From assembly GCA_002104905.1 (NCBI GenBank), contig MCFE01000150.1, positions 62,001-126,000 of the forward strand: a stretch of DNA of 64,000 bases, in the 5' to 3' direction. Shown one piece after another: positions 24,540 to 36,145 of the stretch (positions are counted from its first letter, which is position 1; each line of letters opens with the position of its first letter). Source of the DNA: Basidiobolus meristosporus CBS 931.73 (lineage: Eukaryota; Basidiobolomycota; Basidiobolomycetes; Basidiobolales; Basidiobolaceae). Both the position numbers and the translations under genes were made by a program. The notes beneath the pieces were generated by a model, which had not been told where the DNA came from, did no database searches, and saw nothing but the letters and a program-made list of their open reading frames with translations.

Positions 24540-27250
24540 CTCAGCTAAATGTAAACACTGACTAGTCCTAATTTTGACCTAAGATATTCAAACTTGTCTT
24601 TAGCTGATGGCTTGGTAAATATGTCTGCAATCATTTCCTCTGAAGGACAGTAAACTAAGCCAACTAAGTTATTCTCTATAGGCTGACATATGGAGTGATT
24701 TATAATATCTGTGTGCTTACTTCTAGCCTGAAAAGTTGGTTTTCTACCTCATTGTATACATCCTTAATTATCTTGAAATAAAGTAATAAGTGTTTTTTGA
24801 CATAGGCCTAAATCTGTAAGAAGCTTTTGTAAACACATGACTTCTTTTGTAGCTTCACCAGCTGCCACATACTCTGCCTATGTGGTTGAAAGTGCTATTG
24901 TTGGTTGCTTTCATAAATTCTATGAAATTGCTCCTTTACAGTAAAGAAAGGTGTATCCTGAGGTGGATCTTCTGTTTTCTAAATTTTTCCCCAATCAGCA
25001 TCAGAGTATCCCACAAGATCCTGTTCTGAATCTTCATAAGTGTATCTTAAGCAGATATCAGCAGCTCCTTTTAGGTATCTAAAAATCCTCTTAACTGCTG
25101 CAAATTGATCAGATCCATAGTTCTGATTGTGCTGGCTGACAACTCCCACTGAATATGAGATATATGGATTTGTTCCATGCATGATATACATCAGACTGCT
25201 GTCCATAGATTGATAGGGCAAGTCAGGGCTTTCAGATGGCACCAAGCTTTCTTGATTTGGTTGAGTTTTGACCATGATAAGGTTTGTCTCCATTGGGGTA
25301 GCTGCCAGCTTAGAGTTTTCCATTTAATACTTCTTTGGTATATCTTGAAAATATATTTGGATTGGCTTAGGGTGCTAGTCTTGGTACATCTGTCTATGGA
25401 GAACTTTATTCCTAAGTAGCAAATGAGTTCTTCAAGATTGGACATCTTGAACTCTTTAGATAGGCTGAATTTAGTCTCTTCCAATGTTGCTAGGTTATTG
25501 GTGACTATAATTAGATCATTCACATATAGGCCAGTAGTACTGAACTTGCTCTATCAGGCTTACAGTATATACTATAGTCAGCATTACTCCTTTTGAAACT
25601 TAAAGATTCAAATAAGAATTTATCATGCAATTGCAGGCTCTTGGTGATTGATTGAGACCATTTAGAAAGCTTTTAATCTTTCAGACCAAATTGGAGTTAT
25701 CTTAGCCAACAAGCCCATCAGGCTGGTTCATATACATGTCCTCATCAGGCGCTCCATTCAAAAATGTAGTTTTTACATCCACTTGATGAAAAAAGAACTT
25801 ACATTTAGCTGCAAAAGCCAATATTAATCTGATGGAATTAAGCTTGGTTACCAGTGCAAAGGTCTCAGTAGAGTCAAGTCCTTTTGTTTGAGAGTATATT
25901 TTGGCCACAAGTTTTGCTTTGTATCTTTCAACTGTTCCATCAGCCTTGTACTTTGTCTTAAAGACCCATCTGCCTGCATTGGATTTTATTTGATTGGTAA
26001 TTTGACCAAGTACCAAGTTTGATTTTCCATCAGGGCCTGTTACTCCTCAGTCATTGCAAATCTCCAAAGCTTTGTCTGAGGGCTATTCAGGGCCTCTTTT
26101 GCAGTCTGGGGGTCATCAATATGGACTGAATAGGCATAGGCTAAGTGTGTACCCTCATTGATATAGTAGTTTGGACTATTTCTTGTCAGGTTGGATCTCC
26201 AGGTATTTGATACTGGAATGATCACTTCTAGGATATTCCTGGGCACTGTTGCAGGCTGAAGTGTAGTAGTAGAGTTCTCTGGAGTGAAAAAGCTCTCATT
26301 GTCTTGATCTGATTCAACTCTGACAATTGGTGGACTTGAGATCAGATTTTTGTCATCATCTGATGCCATTATTTGTGAAAATTTTGAATTTTCAGCAAAC
26401 AACACATCCCTGGACTTGATCAGCCTCTTTGCTTTGGTATTGTAGAGTCTATATGACTTACTCTCATTGCAGTAGTCCAAAAAAATGTATTTTATACTTT
26501 TTGGCTCAAATTTTGACTGATTTTTAGGCAATTACTTGGCATATGCTGTACACCCATATAATCTTAGATATTCTGCGCTTGGTCTGTCTCCATATCATGA
26601 TTCAAATGGAGTAGAGTCACCAAGTATTCTGTTATAACTCCTATTTTTAAGACTTGCAGCTGCGGCAACTGATTCCACCCAAATATCATAGGTTAATTGG
26701 GATCATTAATTGTGGATCTTGTCATATTGATTATTAATCTGTTTGCACATTCTGCTACTTCATTTTGCTGTGGGGAGTATGGTACAGTATTCTCTTGCTT
26801 TATCCCATGAGTTTTACAGAAGTGCATGAAGAGTTTTGAGGTATATTCTCCACCTTTGTCAGAGCATATTTTCTTGATTTTTTTGCCAGTTTCTTTCTCC
26901 ACCATGACTTTAAACTCCCTTAGCTTAGACAGAGCTTCTTCCTTTCTCTCCATAAAGTAGACCTATGTGTATCATGTATAATCATCAATCAAGGTATTAA
27001 ATTCTTTATCCTGCCTAAGGATAAATTTTGCTTAGGTTCACACAGATCTGAGTGAAGTAGATCTAACTTTTTCTTAGTTTTGATTTACAAAGAGCTCTTG
27101 AATGGTTGTCTGGCTTGTTTCCCACATATGCAGGCTTCACAGAGCTCCAAATTAGCTGGGGGATGAATTTTTACTCCAGAAATTAGCTCATCTTTGATCA
27201 TTTTGCCCAAATAATCAAAATTGATGTGCCCAAATCTACTGTGCCAATGC
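24540..27250 (-). pseudogene. C3 pol: integrase, RT and RNase H
   Basis: Right to left: pre-integrase zinc region and linker (27085-27250, HWHSRFGHINFD); integrase core (26693-26953, with the QNEVAE segment); linker 26040-26531; RT 24979-26016 (FALVTKLNSIR, VDVKTTFLN, TNPYISYSVG); RNase H at about 24800-24980 (DADWG, AEYVAA). The integrase block reads T*YT*VYFM, so the Trp seen in intact copia proteins is TAG here. Several further frameshifts are present. Confidence 0.8.
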
Positions 27251-28308
27251 TGTAGTGGGTCACTGTGACACCCACCAACAGATGTGCTCATTCCCATAAT
27301 TTCTACTTCCTTATTTCTCTACTACACTTATTATAGTTCTATCCCATTTGTCTTACCTAATCAATACTATCCCATAAGCTGGTTGACTATCATACCTGCT
27401 TACCTTATTGCATAAGTTATCCCTCACTTTATGTGAGATTACTAGCGGTAAGTGTGTTTATATTAGGCAAGTACCTGTGACACATGATTAACCCATGTTG
27501 CCATCCCTACCATTTCCATACCATATATGGTATCCCTATGTTACACAAGTTTTAAAGTACTGATTCCTGATCAGTTGGATGTGCTGTTCCTCTTAGAACC
27601 TTCTGGCATCTATTTAAGATACTTGTAGCTCATTATGAGGTGATGAAGATTTCTACTGATCTTTGGAGCCTTCTGGAACACCATGATTAATAATCACTTA
27701 GCCAGTGAGAAAAGTATATGAGGGAGGCAATCCCTCAGCAATAAATCATCATCTGTTTTATCAATATACTGACTTGTTGATTAGTATGATCACTGCTACC
27801 TGCAGCTACCTGAACTTCCTGCCCCCAACCACAGGACACTCCCAGGAAACTGCACTGACAGCCAACTGACCTTGGAGGCACTACTTGTGAGGAATACTCA
27901 GGGTAGGTATCTTTTATTATATCTTATTCTTTCCCAAGTTTGTTCCTGCACAGGCAAAGATATTTTTCTGTCTTTGTAACTATTGACCACAGCTGCATTC
28001 TTATCAAGTCCCTGCTAGTGGAGTTTACAGTTGTTTTGACTTTGGAAGCCTTAGTACATTGTAATCTCAAAGGATGCTGAGCCCAACACATACTTTTGTT
28101 AAGACACCAACTAAGTTGGGGATTGTAGCTTAATAGTTTTCCCTTGACAAACTTGTGGCTTTATTCCCCATCACATTAGATTAGGGATGGAATTCAAGTA
28201 CTCCTAGCAAGCTTTTGCCAGATGTTATTGCACCCAGTGAACACCCCACACATAAAACACTTGAGAAGTGTTGGATGTATATCTCCCTTGGACCTATATA
28301 CCACCACA
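27251..28308 (+). repeat. Family A solo LTR in C3
   Basis: 1,058 bp, TGTAGTGGGT...ACCACCACA, colinear over its whole length with the A LTRs at 39245 and 45349. It is flanked by a perfect 4-bp duplication ATGC (27247-27250 and 28309-28312) inside the C3 sequence for the pre-integrase PMLWH motif. Because it is diverged from the LTRs of the intact A element, it is an older insertion. Confidence 0.9.
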
Positions 28309-29541
28309 ATGCATTGGTGTTTCTTCATTTAAGTTACCAATATTGGCTTCCAGATATGAAGGACTATAAGTCAGCTTGTAAAGATTCTAATCTCTGATAC
28401 CCAGAGCAATATGGCACCATTTTAATCTGTGATCCTGCATTCAGAATTGTCAAAGTGGAAACTGAGTCCTTATGTGGTGGCCTTGCTTCCAGATAGTAGG
28501 TTCTTGGCTATTTCTGGTACAAAGAGTACTTCTTTAAAGGTCAGTGTATGGTTTCCTTCACTCTTGCTAAGGTTTACTTGGATAGTTCCTTCTGCCACTG
28601 CATCAAGTGTTCTCTTGTCACCCATGAAAACCTTCTTAATTGGAATTTCCTGATATTGAGTATAAAGTTCTTTTTGCATACAAAGTGTTGAGATGCTCCA
28701 GAGTCAATGTACCCCATCTGAGAATCCTTGTTTGTAGTTATATTTAGGTCAGATGTGAATGGTCTATCTTCAGTTGTTGCAGCCTCTCCATATTCAAGCT
28801 TTTTCTGCTGAATATATCTCTTTTTGAGGGACTGGTTGGACGTGTGTCCTTCCTTTTTCAGTATATATAAAATAGGTTGCTATTACATTTGAAAGGTCTT
28901 TGGTATCTTCTTTGTTGGTTATCATTGCTTTTTAAAGTACTTTCTTCTTCCTTCTTGTTGGTGCTTGATTTTCTTAAATCTTCATCAGGAGCCTTCCATA
29001 TACATAATTTAAGGTCATATCTTCAGTTCTGGACTATTGGGTTGCTACAAGGCCCTGAAATATGACTATCACATTATTCTGGATGGTAAATATCTCATCC
29101 TCATCAGTAGTTGATCCACCAACAGAATCCATCTCATCTGCCAGCAGGGTAGTTATACTAATATGATTTTTCATTTCTTCTCCTGGCGGCATCTTTGTAG
29201 CAAAGAATTTTCATCTTATACATTTTCTTAGCAGCTGAGCATGCCTGGTGGGTGACTTCTAGTGCCTTCCAGGCATTTTTTGCGGTTTTTGCTCTTGACC
29301 ACTGAATTAGCAATTTGCCTTTAACATTAAGGCAAATGCAGTTAGAGGCACTTTGTGCATTCCTCTGGTACTTCAAGGCTTCCTCTCCCACATTTTTAGC
29401 AGGGCATTCTTCTCCCCTGATAATATCCCAAAGGCCTCTTTCTTGTAGCAGCATCTTCATATTCACCTTCCACACTTGGTGCTTCAATCCATCTAGCTTT
29501 TCAGTAGAAGGGAAAATTCCCGTACAAGCAGTAGTAGACAT
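28309..29541 (-). pseudogene. C3 gag and protease
   Basis: Gag starts at ATG 29541-29539 (MSTTACTGIF) and runs to about 29158 with KLDGLKHQVWKVNMKMLLQERGLWDII. After frameshifts come the spacer and the protease (YIDSGASQHF near 28690-28720, catalytic DSG intact). The frame that appears to continue upstream of 29541 is LTR sequence, not protein. Confidence 0.75.
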
Positions 29542-29572
29542 TGCAGGGAGTGACAGCTTAGGGCATATAATC

Positions 29573-29832
29573 TGCTGTAAGAGTGTTGGAGGTATTGGAA
29601 GTGATTGGGAGGATAAGTAGATTATGTGGTTTTCACTTAATGATTTATTGAATGTAAAAGTAGTATTTATACTTTTACCTGGTCTTGGCATAGCAAACAC
29701 GTAGAATAGATTAAGGAAGGTCCTAAGAACATGTGTCCAAAGTTGAGTCTGTTTGGACAACTTTGCAAATTTTCATGTTCTGGGTACCAGGTATTTTGGT
29801 GCAAATATTCCAAGTAAATCCCAACAAGAAAT
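29573..29832 (-). repeat. C3 5' LTR, truncated
   Basis: It ends TTACAGCA on the minus strand and is followed by GATTATATGCCC in place of the GGTTATGAGCCC primer site of C1/C2, so C3 has lost a usable primer site. The LTR is missing its outer part, and at 29833 the C1 LTR begins in the opposite orientation. Confidence 0.8.
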
Positions 29833-30180
29833 TGTTCTAAAAATTTGTATTTCCACATGTATATTCACCTAACTTAGTCACTAAGATCATCACCTTCAAA
29901 TCCTAGAGAATACTGACTAAAGCTCCTTGTTGGGATTTACTTAGAATATTTTCACCAAAACACCAGGTACCCAGAACATGAAATTTTTCAAGTTGTCCAA
30001 ACAGCCCCAAACCTTGCACACATGTTCTTAGGAACTTCCTTAATCTATTCTACATGTTTGTTATGCCAAGACCAGGTAAAAGTATAAATATTATGTTTAC
30101 ATCCAATAAATCATTAAGTGAAACCACATAATCTACTTGTTCCCCAAATCACTTCCAATATCTCCAAAACTCTTACAGCT
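29833..30180 (+). repeat. C1 5' LTR
   Basis: 348 bp, TGTTCTAA...TTACAGC(T); the 3' outer LTR at 51578 has TGTTGTAA...TTACAACA. It contains 'agtataaata' as a TATA box (around 30081) and 'ccaataaatc' downstream. The last base overlaps the primer site. Confidence 0.85.
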
Positions 30181-30192
30181 GGTTATGAGCCC
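30181..30192 (+). other. C1 primer-binding site, half-tRNA type
   Basis: GGTTATGAGCCC immediately after the LTR is the exact complement of GGGCTCATAACC, the anticodon stem-loop of fungal initiator methionine tRNA. Drosophila copia and yeast Ty5 are known to prime from an internally cleaved initiator tRNA in the same way. C2 has the identical site at 47596-47607. Confidence 0.75.
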
Positions 30193-30211
30193 CAAGCTGT
30201 CACTCTCTGCA

Positions 30212-31016
30212 ATGTCTACTACTGCTATTACTGGATTTTTCCCTCTGCTGAAAAGTTGGATGGATCTAACAACCAAGTGTGGAAGGTGAAGATAAAGATG
30301 CTGCTACAAGAAAGAGGCCTTTGGGATATTTTCATGGGAGAAGAATGCCCTCCTAAAAATGTAGGAGAGGATGCCTTGAAGTACCAGATGAAAGAACAAA
30401 GTGCCTTTAACTGCATTTGCCTTAATGTTAAGGACATATTGCTAATTCAATGCTCAAGAGCAAAAATGACAAAGAATGCCTGGAAGGCATTAGAAGACAC
30501 CTTCCCATCATGTTCAGCTGCCAAGAAAATGTATCTGAGACAAAAATTCCTTACTACAAAGATGCTACCAGGAGAAGAAATGAAAAATCTAATTAACAGA
30601 ATTACCCTGCTGGTAGATGAGATGGAATCTGTGGGTGTACCAACTACTGATGAGGATGTGATAGTTACCATCCTGAATAGCCTGACAGACAAGTTTCAGG
30701 GCCTTGTATCAGCCCCAGAGTCCAGAACTGAAGATTTAACATTTAATTACATATATGGAAGGCTCCTGGATGAAGAATAAAGAGAATCAAGCGCCAATAA
30801 GAAGGAAGACAAAAATGCTTTAATAAGCAATGAAACCAGCAAAGGAGGTACCCAAGACCCTACAAAGGCAACAGCAACCTATTTTGTAACTACTGTAAAA
30901 GGAAAGGACACACATCAGACCAGTGTCTCAAAAAGAAAGATAATCAGCAAAAGAAGCCTAAATATGGAAAGGCTACAACAACTGAAGATAGACTATTCAT
31001 ATCTGCACTAAATATG
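30212..31016 (+). pseudogene. C1 gag
   Basis: ATG at 30212 (MSTTAITG). One base is missing compared with C2 after codon 8, so the main frame (30236-30780) starts out of phase. The capsid-like body contains the copia opening (EKLDGSNNQVWKVKIKMLLQERGLW) and the UBN2-like region. A stop (TAA, 30778-30780) follows at LLDEE. The zinc knuckle CNYCKRKGHTSDQC, with all four ligands, is present in another frame at about 30884-30925, so a frameshift lies before it, as in C2. Confidence 0.8.
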
Positions 31017-34000
31017 ACCACAAACAAGGATTCTCAGATGTGGTATATTGACTCTGGAGCATCTCAACACTTTACACACCAAAAAGAACTTTTTACCCAA
31101 TATCAAGAAATTCCAATTAAGAAGGTTTTCATGGGTAACATTAGAACACCTGATGCAGTGGGAGAAAGAACTATCCAAGTAAACCTTAGAGGCAGTGAAG
31201 GAAGCCTTACACTGACTTTCAAAGAAGTACTCTATGTATCAGAAATAGCCAAGAACCTACTCTCTGTAAGCAAGGCCACAGCAGAAGGACTCAGTTTCAG
31301 ATTTGACAATTCTGGATGCAGGATCACTGAGCAAAATGGTGCCCATATTGCTTTGGGCATCAGAGATCAGAATCTATACCAGTTGACTTATATTCCATCA
31401 TATCTGGAAGCCAATATAAGTGACTTAAATAAAGAAACACCAATGCTTTGGCATAGGATATTTGGACACATCAATTTTGATAATTTGAGTAAAATGATCA
31501 AAGATCAGCTAATTTCTGGAGTGAAAATTGATCCCCCAGCTAATATGGAGCACTGTGAAGCCTGCATATATGGTAAACAAGCCAGACAACCATTCAAGAG
31601 CTCTGGGTTAATCAAAACTAAGGAAAAATTAGATCTAATTCACTCAGATCTGTGTGGACCTATGCCAAATTTATCCTTAGGCAGGATGAAGTATTTAATC
31701 ACCTTTATTGATTATTATACAAGATACACATGAGTCTACTTCATGGAGAGAAGGCAATAAGCTCTGTCTAGGTTCAGGGAACTCAAAGCCATGGTGGAGA
31801 GAGAAACTGGTGGAAAAATCAAGAAAACACACTCTGACAATGGTAGAGAATATTCCTCAAAACTCTTCATCCACTTCTGCAAAATTCATGGGATAAAGCA
31901 AGAGACTCCTGTACCATACTCCCCACAGCAAAATGGAGTATCAAAACGTGCTAACAGAGCAATAATTCATATGGCAAGATCTATGATCCATGATAAAAAA
32001 TTATTCTATGATTTTGGGCAGAATCAGTTGCCACTGCTGTATACCGTAAAAATAGGAGTTTTAAGAGAATACTTTGTGATTCTACTCCATATGAAACATT
32101 GCATGGATACAGACTAAGTGCAGAACATCTAAGAATATTTGGGTGTACAGCATATACCAAAAAACTGGCTGGAAATCTGTCAAAATTTGAGCCAAAAAGT
32201 GTAAATGCATATTTTTGGGCTACTGCAATGAGAGTAAGGCATACAGACTCTACAATACCAAAGCAAAGAAGCTGATCAAGTCCAGGGATGTGTTGTTTGA
32301 TGAAAATTCCAAATATTCACAAAAAATGACATCAGATGATGACAAAAATTTAATCTCAAATCCACCAATTGTCAGGATAGAGTCAGAACAAAACAATGCT
32401 AATTTTTTCACTCCAGAGGACTCTGCAACTGTTGTTCAGCCAGAATCAGTGCCCAGGAATATCCCAGAAGTGCTCATTCCAGTATCAAATACCCAGAGAT
32501 CCAATTGGAGAAGAAATAGCCCAAATTATTATATCAATGAGGGTTCAAACTTAGCCTATGCCTATTCAGTCCATGTTGATGAACCCCAGACTGTAAAAGA
32601 GGCCCTAAATAGCCCTCAGACAAAGTCTTGGAGATCTGCAATGACTGAGGAATATCAGGCCCTGATGGAAAATTAAACTTGGGACTTAGTCAAATTACCA
32701 ATCAACCAAAAATCAATTGGATGCTGATGGGTCTTCAAGACCAAATACATGGCTGATGGTAAAGTTTAAAGATACAAAGCAAGGCTTGTAGCCAAAGGAT
32801 AGTCTCAAACAAAAGGACTTGACTATACTGAGACCTTTGCACCGGTAGCCAAGTTTAATTCCATCAGATTAATATTGGCTATTGCAGCCAAATATAAGTT
32901 TTTTATTCATTAAATGGATGTAAAATCTGTATTCTGGAATGAAGAACTTAATGAGGCCATATATATGGACCAGCCTTATGGGCTTTTTGACCAAGATAAC
33001 CCCCATTTGGTCTGCAAGCTTAAAAAGTCACTCTATGGTCTCAAACAATCACCAAGAGCCTGGAATTGCAAGATAGATTCTTATTTGGAATCTTTGAGTT
33101 TCAAAAGAAGTTATGCTGACTATAGTATATACTATAAGCCGGATAGAGCAAATCCAGTTCTACTAGCTCTATATGTGGATGATCTTATTATAGCCACCAA
33201 TAACCTAGAAACATTTGAAGAGACTAAGTCCAGCCTATCTAAGGAGTTCAAGATGTCCAATCTAGGAGAACTTAGTTACTACTTAGGGGTTAAATTCTCC
33301 ATAGACAAAAGTACCCAGACTATCACCCTAAGTCAATCCAAGTATATTCAAAATATACTAAAGAAATATAAAATGGACAACTGTAAACCAGCAGCTACCT
33401 CAATGGAGACAAACCTTAACTTAGTCAAAACTCAACCAAATCAAGCAAGCTTGGAGCCATCTGAAAGCCCTGACTTTCATTATCAATTCATGGTCAGCAG
33501 TCTGATGTATATCATGCTTGGAACACGTCCAGATATCTCATATTCAGTGGGAGTTGTCAGTCAACATAATCAGAGCTATGGATCTGATCATGTTGCAGCA
33601 GTTAAGTGGATTTTTAGATACCTAAAAGGAACTGCTGATATCTGCTTAAGATGTACCTATAAGGATGCAGAACAGGATCTTGTGGGATACTCTGATGCTG
33701 ATTAGGGACAAAATTTGGAAGACAGACAATCCACCACAGGATACACCTTTCTTTACTGTAAAGGCGCAATTTCATGGAATTCAAGAAAGCAAACAACTGT
33801 AGCACTTTCTACCACAGAGGCAGAGTAAATGGCAGCCTGTGAAGCTACAAAAGAAGCAATGTTGCTAAGAAAGCTTTTCACAGATTTAGGCCTATGTCAA
33901 AAAATGGCTATTACTTTATTTCAAGATAATCAAGGATGTATACAATTAGGTAGAAATCCAACTTTTTATGCAAGAACCAAGCACATAGATATCAGATATC

Positions 34001-34160
34001 ATTTCATATGTGAAGCTATAGAAAAAACTTATTTAGCTTAGTTTACTGTCCTACAGATGAAATGATTGCAGACATTTACCAAGCCATTAGCTAGAGACAA
34101 GTTTGAATATTGTAGGTCAAAATTAGGACTAGTCAGTGTTTACATTTGGCTGAGTGAGAG
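31017..34160 (+). pseudogene. C1 pol
   Basis: Protease WYIDSGASQHFT (catalytic Asp at 31050-31052), pre-integrase LWHRIFGHINFD, integrase with GKQARQPF and the PQQNGVSKRANR block (about 31920-31960), RT with QMDVK-equivalent changed to *MDVK (CAA to TAA at about 32911), YVDD intact (LLALYVDDLIIATNN near 33160-33200), and RNase H to 34150. In-frame stops at 31731 (TGA), 31758 (TAA), 32674 (TAA), 32800 (TAG), 33703 (TAG) and a C-terminal frameshift near 34073 all recur in C2; others are private to C1. Confidence 0.8.
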
Positions 34161-34280
34161 TGCTGTAAAAATCCAAAATTCCACTTAAATCTTCACCTAA
34201 CTTAGTCACTTAGATCATCACCTTCAAATCCTAGAGAATAATGACCAAAACTCCTTGTTGGGATTTACTTAGAATATTTT
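34161..34280 (+). repeat. Middle C LTR, left piece
   Basis: It begins TGCTGTAAAA right after the C1 purine tract and follows the C LTR for 120 bp up to 'agaatatttt', where element B is inserted. The other part is at 47367-47595; ATTTT (34276-34280 and 47362-47366) is the duplicated target. Confidence 0.9.
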
Positions 34281-34641
34281 TGTCATGATCACATGACAAC
34301 TATGAACACCCATGCCAAGTTTCAGCTTCCTAGCTCAATTTCTAAGAGATTCCTTCTGGAACCTTCTACCACCTTCCAGAAAGTTCCTGACCATTGCAAA
34401 CCATTGTTACACAATGGAACATTCCATGGAAGCTTTCCATTGTATTTTTCATAGTCCAGTACCATATATGGAAATACCAGGTCACATGACTTAGTCACAT
34501 GATCTGGTGACCCAATCCATTTCCCCCTCCTGTCTCAGTGCCGTGTCATCTATGTCATTATCCCCAGCACCATTGCTGTGCCTCACCCCACAACCCCATT
34601 AGTATTAGCTAATATCTCTTGGCATCAGTATAGCCAAAAAG

Positions 34642-34650
34642 TATATATAG
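34642..34650 (+). promoter_or_regulatory. B LTR TATA box
   Basis: TATATATAG upstream of the presumed RNA start at about 34676. The spacing of 30-34 nt fits RNA polymerase II initiation. The same box is in the 3' LTR. Confidence 0.6.
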
Positions 34651-34675
34651 TCCTATCCCCCCTTAAGTATTCCTC

Positions 34676-34686
34676 AGTCTGATAAA
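34676..34686 (+). other. B self-primer sequence (presumed 5' end of the RNA)
   Basis: AGTCTGATAAA is the exact reverse complement of TTTATCAGACT at 34804-34814, which starts three bases after the LTR. In Schizosaccharomyces pombe Tf1 the first 11 nt of the mRNA fold back and pair with the primer site. The 11-nt length, the position after the TATA box and the kinship of the pol all agree with that mechanism. Confidence 0.75.
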
Positions 34687-34803
34687 CACAGGTCTTGAAT
34701 TAACAGCCTTGCCTTGAATCCTGTCTTGCCTTGATGGTCCACACCAAAGTCCTTTCCTGCTGTGCCTAGCTCTTCCTCCTGCCTTGTGTCTATTCATAAC
34801 AGT

Positions 34804-34814
34804 TTTATCAGACT
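34804..34814 (+). other. B primer-binding site
   Basis: TTTATCAGACT, pairing partner of 34676-34686. No tRNA-like TGG start is seen at the end of the LTR, which supports self-priming instead of tRNA priming. Confidence 0.75.
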
Positions 34815-34872
34815 CTCCTGACTTACCTGTGGATCCCTGCCTTCTGCCCAAAGTTTGAAGAAAACTTGTAAA

Positions 34873-35184
34873 AGGAATACTCACCGTAAGTATCACCCAT
34901 CATCTTTCTCTAGTCTTGTCCTATAAAGGCAAAGATACTTTATCTTTGTAAAACTATTGGTCAAAGCTGCATTCACTTTATTACCCTGCTGGTGGAGTTT
35001 ACAGTTGTTACAGTATTGGAAGCTTTAGTACAATACTCTATCAAAGGATGTTGAAACCAGTACCTTCTGAAGCAATGCTAACTTATTTAAGTTGGGGATT
35101 GTGGCTCCATAGTTGTATTCTTGACATACTAGTGGCTTTACAAACCCACAATCTAGTTTAGTATATTCCAGTATTCCTTGCAAG
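34873..35184 (+). promoter_or_regulatory. Leader module of B, homologous to the U5 region of the A LTR
   Basis: Colinear with 39898-40219 in the A LTR. Shared blocks, in order: GGAATACTCA, GGCAAAGATA, AGCTGCATTC, CCCTGCTGGTGGAGTTTAC, TTGGAAGCTTTAGTACA, AAGTTGGGGATTGT, GTGGCTTTA, AGTATTCCT.GCAAG. In both elements it lies in the 5' leader of the RNA before gag. Near its start both have GTRRGTATC, which resembles a 5' splice site; whether it is an intron is unproven. Confidence 0.75.
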
Positions 35185-35207
35185 TTCATCCGCCTTCCTC
35201 AGCTACC

Positions 35208-36140
35208 ATGTCCAACCTAGCGCTGAACTTTGCCCAGCTCATGGCTGCCTTTACCCAACTGCAGCAAGACCATGCAGACCTCAGAAGCACTCTTGCTCAG
35301 TTCCAGAACCAAAGTGTCCAACAAACTAGCCATGTCCCAGTCTACCAAGAACCCAAGTATACTCCTGCTACCAAGTTCAATGGCTCTCAGAATGAATTCT
35401 GTGGCTTCATCAACATGGTGAAGAACAATCTTGCACTCCAGCCCAACCAGTACCCCACTGACCAGGCCAAAGTTGGTTTCATCTCCAACCTGCTTACTGG
35501 TACAGCTCTCAAGTGGTTCTCCCCATTAGTGGAGACCAACTCTCCCCTCCTCAGAGACTACCAAGCTTTTCTCACTGAAATGGAGCTAACATTTGGTAAC
35601 CTTGACCAAGCCAGAACTGCTGCCAACAAGATCAAGACCCTCAAACAAGGGAACAAACCAGCATCAGTCTATGCCTCTGAATTCTGACAACTCTCCAGTG
35701 ACCTCAGCTCCTGGGGTCAAGCAGCCTTGATAAGCCAATTCCAAGATGGCCTTAATGATGAAGTTTGTGATCTGCTACTCACACTCCCAGATCCAGATAC
35801 ATTGGTTGAAGCTATGCACCAAGCAATCCGGTGTGATAACAGACTATTCCAGAAGAAGCAAAAGAACCGTCAAAGACACATTCCTGTTGCAGTCCCAGCC
35901 CCTCCTGCTCCCCAAGTCACTCCAGAAGATCCTATGCAGATTGATAGTGCCAAATACAAGAAACTATCAAAGAGTGAAAAGTCCAGACGTCAACAAGCCA
36001 GCCTCTGTCTATACTGTGGCCAACCAGGTCACTTTGCCAAGTCCTGCCCCAACAAGAAGTCCAGCTTCAAGCTGATGCAGTCCTCCAGCAACCAACCTGA
36101 TTCAGATCTGCTGGGAAACTCCAATGTCCAGTTGCACTGA
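35208..36140 (+). pseudogene. B gag
   Basis: ATG at 35208 (MSNLALNFAQL) after the leader. A coiled N-terminus with Gln repeats is followed by the Ty3/Tf-type capsid (FNGSQNEFCGFINMV, LTGTALKWFSPL, YASEF). A TGA at 35685-35687 (probably from CGA) interrupts it; the frame continues from 35688 through QFQDGLNDEV to the zinc knuckle CLYCGQPGHFAKSC (about 36006-36047), with all four ligands kept. It stops at 36138-36140. Confidence 0.85.
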
Positions 36141-36145
36141 CAGGC

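Larger units (their letters stand above)
24503..29832 (-). mobile_element. C3: inverted copia family C element, truncated at both LTRs
   Basis: It contains a complete though degenerate copia order on the minus strand. Only about 29 bp of the 3' LTR remain (24505-24533, TGTTGTAAAAAACC on the minus strand), fused to copia D2. The 5' LTR (29573-29832) lacks about its first 90-100 bp and abuts the C1 LTR head to head. An A solo LTR (27251-28308) sits inside it. It is more diverged from C1 and C2 than those are from each other. Confidence 0.8.
34281..34801 (+). repeat. B 5' LTR
   Basis: 521 bp, nearly identical to 46841-47361. A TATATATAG box lies at 34642-34650. The element's 11-nt self-complement (AGTCTGATAAA, 34676-34686) lies about 34 nt downstream, where transcription should start. 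Confidence 0.9.
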
